Translations under genes and position numbers: made by a program | The notes under the pieces: generated by a model | Seen by the model: only the letters and a program-made list of their open reading frames with translations | Told to the model about the DNA's origin: nothing | Databases searched by the model: none | In this document: positions 8,025 through 15,425 of the stretch, one piece after another | How positions within the stretch are numbered: position 1 is the stretch's first letter | Layout: the number at the start of each line of letters is the position of its first letter | Assembly (NCBI GenBank): GCA_015661035.1 | Contig: JACVJA010000004.1 | Coordinates: forward strand, 1-15,425 | DNA length: 15,425 bases | DNA from: Candidatus Calidifonticultor daggyaiensis | GTDB taxonomy: Bacteria; Actinomycetota; Humimicrobiia; Humimicrobiales; Humimicrobiaceae | Direction of reading: 5' to 3'

Positions 8025-9890
8025 TTAATTTTTATAAAGTTCTTCTATGTAGTTAGAATATTTACTTAAAATTACTTTTCTTTTTAATTTTAATGTAGGT
8101 GTTATTTCATTTCTTTCAATAGAAAAATCAAATGGTAAAATTACAAATTTTTTTATCTGTTCTGTTCGATTTAATTGCTTATTTACTTCGTTATTTATAA
8201 AATTGTTAATTTCATTATATATATATTCATTTTTGCTCAAAATTTGATAGACTTCATTTGTTAGAAACTCACCTCTCAATACTTTTTCTAAGAAGTCTCT
8301 AGAAAGTTCTGTAATTTGGTTTAGAAATTTTTTTATAGCAACAATAGGATTTATTGTAATCAAAGCAGAAATATAACTTTTCCCGTCACCTACAATCATT
8401 GCTTGGCTAATTAAAGGATTTGTTTTTAATAAATTCTCAATATGTGAAGGAGCAATATTTTTACCAGTAGAAGTAATTAATATTTCTTTTTTTCTATCTA
8501 TAATCTTTAAAAAACCTTCTGAATCAAATTCTCCAATGTCACCTGTATATATCCATTTTTTATCTTGATCAAAAATTTCCTTCGTTGCTTCCTCATTTTT
8601 ATAATATCCTGAAAACAAATTATATCCAGAAATCATAATTTCACTCTCATCAGATAACTTAACACTACAATATGGCATTGGAATACCTACTGTTCCGACT
8701 TTAAACTTATTTGGTCTATTGAATGAAACACATATATTTTCTGTTAATCCATAAGCTTCGTAAATAATTAAACCTATACTTAAAAAATCATTAGCAATAT
8801 GTTTTGAAAGTGGAGCTGCACCACTAGTACAAATTTTTATATTTTTACCTAAAATCATTTCTCTAAGATTGGTTAAATATTGTCGATCAACAGATATATA
8901 ATCTTGAAGTAAAGAATGATCTATTTCATCATTAACACTTTTATATTCAAAATATTTTAATGCAACCTGTCTTGCTTTGTATATATCATTTTGTATGTCA
9001 ACAGGTAATGATTTTACATAATTGACAACGATAGAATGCATTTTTTCATAAATTCTTGGAACACCACCAAAAATAGTAGGATTAACTTCATGTATATACT
9101 GAAATAAATCATTAAAATTAGGAACCATGAATGTTTCTCGTCCTGAAACTAGGGAATTTCCAAAACCAAAAATTCTTTCTCCCACATGACAAAAAGGTAA
9201 AAAAGATAAAATTTTATCTTCCGGAGTAAAATGAAAAATTTGTTGTATTGAATCCGAATTATATAATACATATCTATTGGACAACATCGCAGCTTTCGGA
9301 TCACCAGTAGTACCCGAAGTATAAACAAAAATAATAATATCTTCTAAATCTAATTTCTTTATGTTATCAAGAATTGAATATTCATATTTATTTCTAGAGT
9401 CTTTTCCTAAGATTAAAAAATCTTTAATATTCCAAATTCGCTCTTTATCGTTACTTTCAATGTCAGGATCAATTACAATAATATCTTTTAACCTATACAA
9501 ATTTTTTTTTACACTTAAAATTTTATTTAGTTGATCTTTTGTATCTACTATGACAAAACTACTTTCTGAATGATTAATCATAAATTGGCACTGCACATCC
9601 GAAGAGGTTGGATATAATCCTACAGATATCCCATTAGAAAAAATGATACCTAAATCACATAATGGCCATTCTTTTCTGTTAGATGACAAAATAGATACTA
9701 CGTTTTTGCTTTCTAATCCTCTCTCTCTTAAAGCAGAAGCAAAATTTAAAACATATTCATAACTTTCCTTCCAACTTATTGGTACCCAATTTGAGTTAAT
9801 TCTTTCCCATAAATAAGGTTTATTTTCTAGTTGTGTTACGCGATCCAAATAAAGTTCTAAAATATTTTTAAATTCTGTCGCTGGTTTCAT
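8025..9890 (-). CDS. Long-chain-type fatty acid-CoA ligase (AMP-forming)
   Basis: A 621-residue acyl-CoA synthetase of the larger long-chain/bubblegum-like group. Motifs are the P-loop YTSGTTGDPK (190-199) followed by AAMLSNR, FCHVGER (233-239), YEAYGLTE (377-384), YTGD (448-451), the hinge DRKKE (465-469) then STGKNIAP (474-481), and near the C terminus TPTLKLKRK (597-605), which carries the catalytic lysine region. It should esterify free long-chain fatty acids to CoA using ATP, probably at the inner face of the membrane. The gene begins 2 nt after the symporter stop with AAAGGAAT as ribosome-binding site, so it is clearly in the same operon. Its presence next to a second, smaller synthetase suggests the pathway handles at least two kinds of acid. 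Chain-length preference is inferred from family only. Confidence 0.92.
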   Translation of the reverse strand: MKPATEFKNILELYLDRVTQLENKPYLWERINSNWVPISWKESYEYVLNFASALRERGLESKNVVSILSSNRKEWPLCDLGIIFSNGISVGLYPTSSDVQCQFMINHSESSFVIVDTKDQLNKILSVKKNLYRLKDIIVIDPDIESNDKERIWNIKDFLILGKDSRNKYEYSILDNIKKLDLEDIIIFVYTSGTTGDPKAAMLSNRYVLYNSDSIQQIFHFTPEDKILSFLPFCHVGERIFGFGNSLVSGRETFMVPNFNDLFQYIHEVNPTIFGGVPRIYEKMHSIVVNYVKSLPVDIQNDIYKARQVALKYFEYKSVNDEIDHSLLQDYISVDRQYLTNLREMILGKNIKICTSGAAPLSKHIANDFLSIGLIIYEAYGLTENICVSFNRPNKFKVGTVGIPMPYCSVKLSDESEIMISGYNLFSGYYKNEEATKEIFDQDKKWIYTGDIGEFDSEGFLKIIDRKKEILITSTGKNIAPSHIENLLKTNPLISQAMIVGDGKSYISALITINPIVAIKKFLNQITELSRDFLEKVLRGEFLTNEVYQILSKNEYIYNEINNFINNEVNKQLNRTEQIKKFVILPFDFSIERNEITPTLKLKRKVILSKYSNYIEELYKN

Positions 9891-9892
9891 AA

Positions 9893-11413
9893 CTATTCCT
9901 TTATTTTTTGTTTTAAAAATAAATATTGTAATAAAAATCCTAAAACCGTTGAGGTAAATATTGAAACTGCCGCAGATATCCCCGGATTTCTTACAACTAA
10001 TGGATTACCATCTAGATCAAACATATACTTTGATAAAAAGGGGAAATAACCAATATAAAAAATCCAAAAATGAATTATAATAGCTACTATTGATGAAATT
10101 GTAACAGCAATTTTATTTGGATTTTTAAGAAAAATTCCAAATAGAATTGGAATAAAATTAGATGCGAAATAACCAAATACACCAACTTGTGCAAAAATTG
10201 CAACACTCAATTTTGGATTGATAATTTGGTCATAAGCAAAGTACCAAGAAATAATTGCAATCATCAAAATAACAATTTTATTTATTAACAAAGTACTAAT
10301 TTTTTCAGTAATTTTTAGATTCTTTTTTATTAAATCAACTGTTATGGTAGTAGACAATGATTGTATTAATCCCTCTAACGTAGAAATACCAGCAGAAACT
10401 ACCCCAAAAACTAACAAGATAGAAATAAACACATTAAACTTTATAACTATATAAGTAGGTATTATCTCATCCATCTTAAGTGGTATGTTATTTATTTTTA
10501 ATTCTGGAAAAGAGATTCTTGCATAAAAACCTGTAAAAACTACCAGAAAAAATAAAAATTGCACAATGGAACCATAAAGTAAATATTTGTTTGTGTCTTT
10601 ATCTGATTTCAACAAAAGCGACTTGGTTAGAATATGTGGCTGACAAATAATAGCCAACCCAACAATAATTTGACAAATACCTATTTCAAAAAAATCTCTG
10701 AATAACGGACTGTTAGGATTTGTTAAAGATAACAAATTTGAATCTATTGCAGACAATTTTTCACTAAAATTTCCTTCTAAGAAAAACTCAATTCCGGAAC
10801 TTAACATAATTACAGAAGTGATTATCATTACAAAGGCTTGTATTGAATTTGTGTAAACCATAGAATTAGCACCACCAAACATCATATAGCCAAAAATAAA
10901 AACCACTGAAAAAGTTAAAACATAAATCACATCTACATTCAAAAGCTTAGAAAAAACTTGGGATATTCCCACTAGAATTAAAACTATAAAAGTAATCAAC
11001 AAAAGAGATAAAAAAGCAAAATAAATTTCTAAAAATTTAGAGTTATATTTTATTCCCACCCACTGGGCCATAGTGCCAGCCTTTACAGTAGAACCAAATT
11101 TACGAAAAGCTTTTGATAATAAAATAAACGATACAATAGCTGAAAATGGATAAACTAACCCATATGATACAAAAGCACTCAGTCCATATAAAGCTACAAA
11201 ACCGGGGTTTATTATAAAAGTTGCAGCACTTGTAGTTGCAGCTGCAAAAGATAATGCAACACTTAAAGGTGAAAATTTTAAATTACCTAATGCATAATCT
11301 TCAATACTTTTTGTCTTTAACGCACCCCTAATTACAAAAAATAATATAACTATAATATATATAAAAACAAATAGCCAACCAAAAAAAACCTGTTGTTCTG
11401 TTGCTACTTGCAT
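9893..11413 (-). CDS. Sodium:solute symporter (SSS family)
   Basis: A 506-residue integral membrane protein with about 13 hydrophobic segments from residue 12 to 500, as expected for SSS transporters. Family marks include AAATTSAATFI (57-67) in the first repeat, GYMMFGGANSMVYTN (175-189), QPHIL (258-262), and the Na+-site helix SAGISTLEG (340-348) followed by SLSTTITVD (352-360). It should couple Na+ entry to import of a small solute through the inner membrane. QPHIL also occurs in pantothenate- and monocarboxylate-type members, and the surrounding acyl-CoA ligases favour an organic acid. The substrate is inferred, not seen. AGGAG (11425-11421), 7 nt before the ATG, fixes the start. It is second in the run, 32 nt after the SDR gene and 2 nt before the long-chain synthetase. 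Confidence 0.92.
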   Translation of the reverse strand: MQVATEQQVFFGWLFVFIYIIVILFFVIRGALKTKSIEDYALGNLKFSPLSVALSFAAATTSAATFIINPGFVALYGLSAFVSYGLVYPFSAIVSFILLSKAFRKFGSTVKAGTMAQWVGIKYNSKFLEIYFAFLSLLLITFIVLILVGISQVFSKLLNVDVIYVLTFSVVFIFGYMMFGGANSMVYTNSIQAFVMIITSVIMLSSGIEFFLEGNFSEKLSAIDSNLLSLTNPNSPLFRDFFEIGICQIIVGLAIICQPHILTKSLLLKSDKDTNKYLLYGSIVQFLFFLVVFTGFYARISFPELKINNIPLKMDEIIPTYIVIKFNVFISILLVFGVVSAGISTLEGLIQSLSTTITVDLIKKNLKITEKISTLLINKIVILMIAIISWYFAYDQIINPKLSVAIFAQVGVFGYFASNFIPILFGIFLKNPNKIAVTISSIVAIIIHFWIFYIGYFPFLSKYMFDLDGNPLVVRNPGISAAVSIFTSTVLGFLLQYLFLKQKIKE

Positions 11414-11445
11414 TGTTAAACTCCTTTTTTCATTTATATTTAAAT

Positions 11446-12234
11446 TTAACCTCTAGAACCAAGTCTTAAACCACCATGTATAAAATATACTTCTCCGCTA
11501 ATAGCTTCATTTCTATAAATTTCTAACATTAAAGATGCCACTTCTTCGGGGTATATCATTCTTCCAATAGGTACTTGTTCTTTTATTGCTTCTAAAGCTT
11601 TTTGATTCATTCCCTCTGTCATTGAAGTTTGAGTATAACCTGGTGCAACCGCATTTACTCTAATTTTTCCAGATAAATTTCTTCTCATTAATTCAGCTGT
11701 TAAAACTTTTGGAAATATTGACATAGCAGCTTTACTGGATGAATAATTAATTTGGCCAGCAGTACCCAATGAACCAGTAGAAGAAATAAGGATAATACAT
11801 CCTTTTGAATCAGTAATAATCATTTGCTCTAAACAATCACGAACTGTTAGAAATACACCCGTCAAATTAACATCAATTACCTTTTTCCACGTTTCTAAAG
11901 GCATTTTAATCACTTTTTTTGGATCCTCTTTTGAGGGAGAAACCATCATCATATCAGCGATAACACCAGCACAAGGTGCAACTAAATTAATACCTCCAAA
12001 ATATTTAATAGCCGTTTTTGCTAAAGATTCTGTATCTGTTTCAGATCTCACATCTACCTTTAGGGTTATACAATTTGTACTTCCCAACTCAGTTTTAATT
12101 TTAAAAAGGTTTTCTTCATTTATATCACCAATAACTACAAAACCACCTTCCTTAACCCACAATCGTGCTAAAGATGCACCAATCCCACTAGCACCACCTG
12201 TTATTACAGCAACTTTATTTTTAACCTCTAACAT
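11446..12234 (-). CDS. Short-chain dehydrogenase/reductase (SDR), FabG-like
   Basis: A 262-residue classical SDR, likely NAD-dependent. It shows the Rossmann motif TGGASGIG (12-19), acidic D37 at the end of the second beta strand (favouring NAD over NADP), D61, N123 in DVNLTG, S151/S152 in ISSTGS, and the Y164-x3-K168 pair. The usual NNAG is replaced by PCAG (87-90). An insertion at about 95-112 makes the middle slightly longer than FabG. Reaction: reversible oxidation of a hydroxyl to a keto group. Between a symporter, CoA ligases and a thiolase, a 3-hydroxyacyl-CoA or 3-hydroxy acid is the likely substrate. The frame can be extended 10 codons upstream to a GTG at 12264, but TGAGG (12245-12241), 6 nt before the internal ATG at 12234, decides the start. 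It is the first gene after a terminator, so it should open a new transcript, though no clear promoter is visible. Confidence 0.92.
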   Translation of the reverse strand: MLEVKNKVAVITGGASGIGASLARLWVKEGGFVVIGDINEENLFKIKTELGSTNCITLKVDVRSETDTESLAKTAIKYFGGINLVAPCAGVIADMMMVSPSKEDPKKVIKMPLETWKKVIDVNLTGVFLTVRDCLEQMIITDSKGCIILISSTGSLGTAGQINYSSSKAAMSIFPKVLTAELMRRNLSGKIRVNAVAPGYTQTSMTEGMNQKALEAIKEQVPIGRMIYPEEVASLMLEIYRNEAISGEVYFIHGGLRLGSRG

Positions 12235-12240
12235 AATTAA

Positions 12241-12245
12241 CCTCA
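12241..12245 (-). promoter_or_regulatory. Ribosome-binding site that sets the SDR start
   Basis: TGAGG on the minus strand, 6 nt before the ATG at 12234-12232. No comparable sequence precedes the upstream GTG at 12264, so the shorter product is preferred. It also begins directly at the typical MLEVKNKVAVITGG start of an SDR. Confidence 0.7.
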
Positions 12246-12277
12246 GAATATTATATATTATCACGATTCAAAATAGT

Positions 12278-12307
12278 AAAAAAGCTTCCAACTTTTACAG
12301 TTGGAAG
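12278..12307 (-). terminator. Rho-independent terminator after the hydrolase gene
   Basis: On the minus strand a perfect 9-bp stem, CTTCCAACT (12307-12299) with AGTTGGAAG (12293-12285), encloses a 5-nt loop. It is followed after one C by six T (12283-12278). It lies 55 nt past the hydrolase stop and just upstream of the SDR start, so it separates the barrel/hydrolase unit from the five-gene run. Confidence 0.85.
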
Positions 12308-12362
12308 TAAAGAATATTGTATTTTTACTCCTCTTAAAAGAGAACAATCCAGGAGAGAGAAT

Positions 12363-13361
12363 TTAAAGCTGCTTAATGTATTCATATACTTCTTGATTAA
12401 ATTTATCTGGGCAATCCATTTGTACTGTATGACCACACTTTTTTAATTCCACTCTTTTTGAACCTTTAATATTTTTTTCTCCATAGATCATAACGTCACG
12501 CGTATTGCCAGGATGCAAAAAAGGATTTGGTATTAATTTATCTTCATCACCGTAAATAATCAACGTAGGAATTTTTATTTTGTCTAAGTTATTTCTTACA
12601 AAATCATTTTCTGACAATCCCCAGATTGATTTTATATTAGCATATCCATACTTATCAAAATCTTTATTTTTAGAGAATCTAACCCTATATTCAACCAACC
12701 ATTCTAATTCATCCCTCCAATTAGAAAAATTATCATAGCGAATAGCTCTCCAAACATTTTCCTCTGTTGTTCTTCTAAAAATCGATGCATCTACAAAACT
12801 ATTTTTAAACCATTCTTTTTCTCTTTTTGAAAACTCTTCAAAACCAGCTGGAGCTACCAATACTAATGCTTTGGGAAGGTTTGGATATCTTATTGCAATT
12901 GATAATGAAGTCTGCCCACCCATAGAGTGTCCAAAAAGTATTGGGTTACCCAGGTTTAAACCTTGTATGAATTCCACTACAGAATCACCGAAAGCTTCCA
13001 TTGTATATGAATATGTAGATGGTTTATCAGATTTGCCATAGCCAGGTAAATCTAAGGCTATCACTCTATAACCTTTATTTGCAAAAAAATCAACTTGATA
13101 ATCCCAAAAACGAAGATAAGAACCTAAACCATGTATTAGTAATAATGTTTGACCATTTCCTTTTTCAATGTAAGCCAACCTAATGTTATCTTTAGTAGTA
13201 AAATATCGGACAGGATATTTATAAGGTATATCTGCAAATTCCAAAGCTGGCATATCTGAATATCTTTTTTTAAAAATGCTCTCTGCATTAATTTTTTTTA
13301 TGCTCAAAAATTCAAAAAAAAGTAGATTTAGGAATATTATATAAAATATTATTTTAAACAT
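12363..13361 (-). CDS. Exported alpha/beta-fold hydrolase (putative esterase/lipase)
   Basis: A 332-residue alpha/beta hydrolase. Residues 1-27 form a signal-peptide-like segment: Lys3, a long Ile/Phe/Leu core, then SIKKINAES with a possible cut after NA. There is no lipobox cysteine, so it is probably periplasmic or secreted, or membrane-held if uncleaved. The catalytic parts are complete: oxyanion HGLG (77-80), DLPGYGKSDKP (104-114), nucleophile elbow GHSMGG with S146, acid D274 in YGDEDKLIP, and H311 in CGHTVQMDCP. A carboxylic ester is the natural guess, but family members also act on epoxides, haloalkanes and C-C bonds. AAGGAGG, 5 nt before the ATG at 13361, sets the start; a TTG seven codons upstream lacks such support. 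The stop TAA of the beta-barrel gene overlaps this ribosome-binding site, so the two are co-translated. An intact terminator follows. Confidence 0.9.
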   Translation of the reverse strand: MFKIIFYIIFLNLLFFEFLSIKKINAESIFKKRYSDMPALEFADIPYKYPVRYFTTKDNIRLAYIEKGNGQTLLLIHGLGSYLRFWDYQVDFFANKGYRVIALDLPGYGKSDKPSTYSYTMEAFGDSVVEFIQGLNLGNPILFGHSMGGQTSLSIAIRYPNLPKALVLVAPAGFEEFSKREKEWFKNSFVDASIFRRTTEENVWRAIRYDNFSNWRDELEWLVEYRVRFSKNKDFDKYGYANIKSIWGLSENDFVRNNLDKIKIPTLIIYGDEDKLIPNPFLHPGNTRDVMIYGEKNIKGSKRVELKKCGHTVQMDCPDKFNQEVYEYIKQL

Positions 13362-13366
13362 AAAAA

Positions 13367-13372
13367 CCTCCT
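13367..13372 (-). promoter_or_regulatory. Ribosome-binding site overlapping the preceding stop codon
   Basis: AGGAGG (13372-13367), 5 nt before the hydrolase ATG. Its first A is the last base of the TAA stop (13374-13372) of the beta-barrel gene. This decides the hydrolase start and implies translational coupling. Confidence 0.85.
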
Positions 13373-15267
13373 TAAAAACCAATCCATTTAAATGTTAAGA
13401 AAATAGCATAGGGATCTCTATCAATATTATTAGGTCTAACTTTTTGACCAAATTCATTTACCTCGCTTTTATAGAAATCTCCTAAAAACATCTTGCCAAA
13501 ATGCAACCCTACTGTCATTAGATATCTAATTTGATAAACAATTTCGAAATTATATTCAGTACCCATATACTTACTAGTATATTCTCTAAATAAATTGGTT
13601 TGTACAACTCCCGATTTATCTGTATATGCAAAAGTAGGTTTTCCATTATAAATTAATTGAACTAATTGAGCTAGATTTGGATCTGCATTTACTAAAGCTA
13701 TTATTTCTGAATCTAAATCTTTATATAAAGAATTCGCCCTATAAGTCACTTCTTGAGGAGCATTTGCAGTAGCTCTTGCATAACCAAATTTAATATTAAG
13801 CTTATTGGGAATTATATCGTAATAAAAAGCTATTATAAAAGCTTTTGTACCATATCCTCGATTAGAAATATCTGTGATAGCTCCGGAAAAATGACTAATT
13901 GCCTCTCCAAAAGGAAATAATACTAATGCTTTATGAGAAACCCATGTCGTTCCCGGCAATCCATAGTAATTCATAGTAAAAGCACCAGTATATTTTTCAT
14001 CTTTTGGATCATTATCTCCTTGTGTATATAAATATTCAAACGTAATTTTATCTCCTCCTGTCGTATCTGCTCTCTTTCCATATTGATACTGTAGTTCAAA
14101 ATTAAAAGAAATTCCATCTACTTCTACAAACCAGTTTGTTGAAGGATTTACCGGACCTATTCCGAACGTTTTAATAGTTTGTCCAGAAATAGTTGGATAT
14201 TGTATATTAGTATTTTCGTATCTTCCTTTGTTAATCATTATAAAACCATTAGCTGCCCAACGGCTAGTAAAAAAATTAATATTGTGATGGAAATTAAAGC
14301 CAAACCAATTCATAAACCCATTTGCATTTTCAACATTAAATTTTTGAGTTCCCGTAAAACCCATATGGAGAGAAGAGGAAGGACCACCTTCAGAAACTAA
14401 ACTATACAAATCTTGATTTCCTTGAGACTGATCTAATAAATACCAATACGAAAATCCTATTCGAGTTCCGGGAAAGATTTCGAATGCTTGATCCAAAGTA
14501 GCAAATTGGACATCATCATACTTTTGACCTTCTTTGTTAAATACAACTACTGTATACGAAAGCTTTGTCAATCCGAAATATTTTGAATAAAAAGAAATTC
14601 CCGTAGCGTCAGTACCATAAAACATTACTTTATAACCAGAATTGAGTATATATGAAGCTGGTGTATCGAAGGGATCAAATACAGAGTCATAATAACCATG
14701 AATTCCTACATTTGTGCTTAATTTTGGAGTGATTTTCCAATGAACAAAAGCATTTTTTGTCTGTATGTTTACTTGATCTGCATTAAAAGCACCTCCACGA
14801 TTCTCTCCTGCACGGTTCCTTGATACACCAAATAAGGTATCAATTTCGAATTGAGCTCTAAATGAAACAAAACCATTAAAAAAATTTGGTGTATAAGTAA
14901 AAATAGGAATCCAACGTAATTCTGCATATGTATTTTTTACAGCCTCAGAACCACTTTTATCTTCTTTTTCTTTACTTGTAGATGAAATATGACCACTATT
15001 TGAGCCAATAGGACCAAGCAAAGTTCCAGGTACAGCTACTGGAGAATTTGGATAAATATTCGATAATGTTCCTCTCGTTAACCAATAATTAACTAAAGTA
15101 AATTCTTTTGGTTCTTTAAGATCACCAAAATCATAATCATCTACCCACTCCTTGTAATTTAAACCTCCTACTGGGACATCAGGCTTGGAACGAGAGTGTA
15201 TAGAAATAACTGTTATAAAAAAACTTATCATTACTATATATTTAAAACGATATTGAAAATTTTCCAT
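13372..15267 (-). CDS. Predicted outer-membrane beta-barrel protein, family not recognised
   Basis: A 631-residue protein. Residues 1-27 are a signal peptide (basic start, hydrophobic core about 9-24, then HSRS before KPDVP). The mature part is rich in alternating aromatic and polar residues with many Gly/Asn/Asp turns. It ends in FLTFKWIGF with a C-terminal phenylalanine, the usual signal for outer-membrane barrel assembly. A Ser/Gly/Lys-rich stretch near residue 85-105 may be a periplasmic linker or loop. I do not recognise a named family; it does not look like FadL, and a porin or substrate channel is the likeliest role. AGGAGG, 6 nt before the ATG at 15267, sets the start. Two further possible starts upstream (15291 TTG, 15285 ATG) lack such a site and would spoil the signal peptide. 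It is co-translated with the exported hydrolase, which suggests joint work at the cell surface. Confidence 0.82.
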   Translation of the reverse strand: MENFQYRFKYIVMISFFITVISIHSRSKPDVPVGGLNYKEWVDDYDFGDLKEPKEFTLVNYWLTRGTLSNIYPNSPVAVPGTLLGPIGSNSGHISSTSKEKEDKSGSEAVKNTYAELRWIPIFTYTPNFFNGFVSFRAQFEIDTLFGVSRNRAGENRGGAFNADQVNIQTKNAFVHWKITPKLSTNVGIHGYYDSVFDPFDTPASYILNSGYKVMFYGTDATGISFYSKYFGLTKLSYTVVVFNKEGQKYDDVQFATLDQAFEIFPGTRIGFSYWYLLDQSQGNQDLYSLVSEGGPSSSLHMGFTGTQKFNVENANGFMNWFGFNFHHNINFFTSRWAANGFIMINKGRYENTNIQYPTISGQTIKTFGIGPVNPSTNWFVEVDGISFNFELQYQYGKRADTTGGDKITFEYLYTQGDNDPKDEKYTGAFTMNYYGLPGTTWVSHKALVLFPFGEAISHFSGAITDISNRGYGTKAFIIAFYYDIIPNKLNIKFGYARATANAPQEVTYRANSLYKDLDSEIIALVNADPNLAQLVQLIYNGKPTFAYTDKSGVVQTNLFREYTSKYMGTEYNFEIVYQIRYLMTVGLHFGKMFLGDFYKSEVNEFGQKVRPNNIDRDPYAIFLTFKWIGF

Positions 15268-15273
15268 AATAAA

Positions 15274-15279
15274 CCTCCT
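15274..15279 (-). promoter_or_regulatory. Ribosome-binding site that sets the beta-barrel start
   Basis: AGGAGG (15279-15274), 6 nt before the ATG at 15267-15265. It excludes the longer frames starting at 15291 or 15285, because it lies inside them. Confidence 0.8.
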
Positions 15280-15297
15280 ATGCATTAACAATACATT

Positions 15298-15337
15298 AAA
15301 AAATAGGGAAGAATAAATATAAATTTCTTCCCTATTT
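15298..15337 (-). terminator. Strong Rho-independent terminator after the right-edge gene
   Basis: On the minus strand a perfect 13-bp stem pairs 15337-15325 with 15313-15301 (second arm TTCTTCCCTATTT) around an 11-nt loop. The T run continues through 15298. It starts 7 nt past the stop codon of the partial gene at 15345. It ends only 30 nt before the barrel-protein start codon. Confidence 0.88.
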
Positions 15338-15344
15338 AAGAAAT

Positions 15345-15425
15345 TTATTCTGTTAAATCATAAACCTGAACATTATTATAAGTTGGGTCAGCAGAAGGAT
15401 TACATACATAAGCTGCAGAATTACA
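15345..15425 (-). CDS. C-terminal fragment of an unidentified protein (runs off the right edge)
   Basis: The minus-strand frame is open from the window edge to a TAA at 15347-15345 and gives 26 residues that begin CNSAAYVCNPSADP and end VYDLTE. Two cysteines seven residues apart and the Asn/Tyr/Ser-rich composition would suit an exported protein. The fragment is too short to identify. A strong terminator 7 nt after the stop supports this being a real gene end, not a chance open frame. Confidence 0.6.
   Translation of the reverse strand, partial: CNSAAYVCNPSADPTYNNVQVYDLTE

Noticed and set aside
12250..12255. A perfect TATAAT on the minus strand just upstream of the SDR gene.
   Set aside because: A start about 7 nt downstream would fall inside the ribosome-binding site at 12245-12241, and no -35 hexamer sits at the right distance. 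It is probably incidental.
12251..12436. A 61-codon minus-strand frame spanning the hydrolase end and the SDR start.
   Set aside because: It runs through the terminator at 12278-12307 and overlaps both neighbours in another frame, so it is not credible as a gene.
14179..14400. A 73-codon open frame on the plus strand inside the beta-barrel gene.
   Set aside because: Antisense shadow of a well-supported gene, with no ribosome-binding site or recognisable domain.
1..15425. Search for CRISPR arrays, tRNA/rRNA genes, insertion-sequence ends and toxin-antitoxin pairs.
   Set aside because: No regularly spaced repeats, tRNA-like cloverleaf, rRNA segment, intact transposase or small gene pair was found by reading. 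The only mobile-element trace is the recombinase relic.

Overview
The window is very A+T-rich DNA from a Gram-negative bacterium. A predicted outer-membrane beta-barrel, an exported hydrolase and a 7TMR-DISM sensor kinase all imply a two-membrane envelope. The combination would suit a low-GC spirochaete of the Leptospira side, but nothing here fixes the taxon. Every intact gene is on the minus strand, so transcription runs from right to left.

Reading in the direction of transcription: (1) At the right edge, 15425-15345 is the C-terminal end of an unidentified gene, closed by a strong hairpin terminator (15337-15298). (2) An outer-membrane beta-barrel protein (15267-13372) and an exported alpha/beta hydrolase (13361-12363) form a pair: the barrel's stop codon overlaps the hydrolase's ribosome-binding site. 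A second clear terminator closes this unit at 12307-12278. (3) A tight five-gene run follows (12234-5272, gaps of 32, 2, 3 and 26 nt): SDR oxidoreductase, Na+/solute symporter, long-chain-type acyl-CoA synthetase, a second acyl-CoA synthetase, and thiolase. (4) After a 272-nt gap with a possible promoter, a histidine kinase (4999-2771) and a response regulator (2733-1219) form a two-component pair with a probable terminator at 1212-1151. (5) The leftmost 1.2 kb has no intact gene. On the plus strand it carries what reads as the heavily decayed remains of a tyrosine recombinase (about 300-1119).

The metabolic genes make sense together as a system for acquiring and activating a carboxylate or fatty acid. 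Barrel and exported hydrolase would admit or release substrate at the envelope, the symporter would import an organic acid, the two synthetases would make CoA thioesters, the SDR would interconvert hydroxy and keto groups, and the thiolase would cleave to acetyl-CoA. 3-Hydroxybutyrate or another ester-derived acid is a possible substrate, but this is inference. No acyl-CoA dehydrogenase or enoyl-CoA hydratase is present, so a complete beta-oxidation spiral is not encoded here.

The two most unusual items are the response regulator, whose sigma-54-type AAA+ domain has lost nearly every catalytic and sigma-contact residue while keeping its receiver and Fis-type HTH, and the recombinase relic. 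Three start codons (SDR, hydrolase, barrel protein) were moved downstream from the longest possible reading frame because good Shine-Dalgarno sequences sit before internal ATGs.
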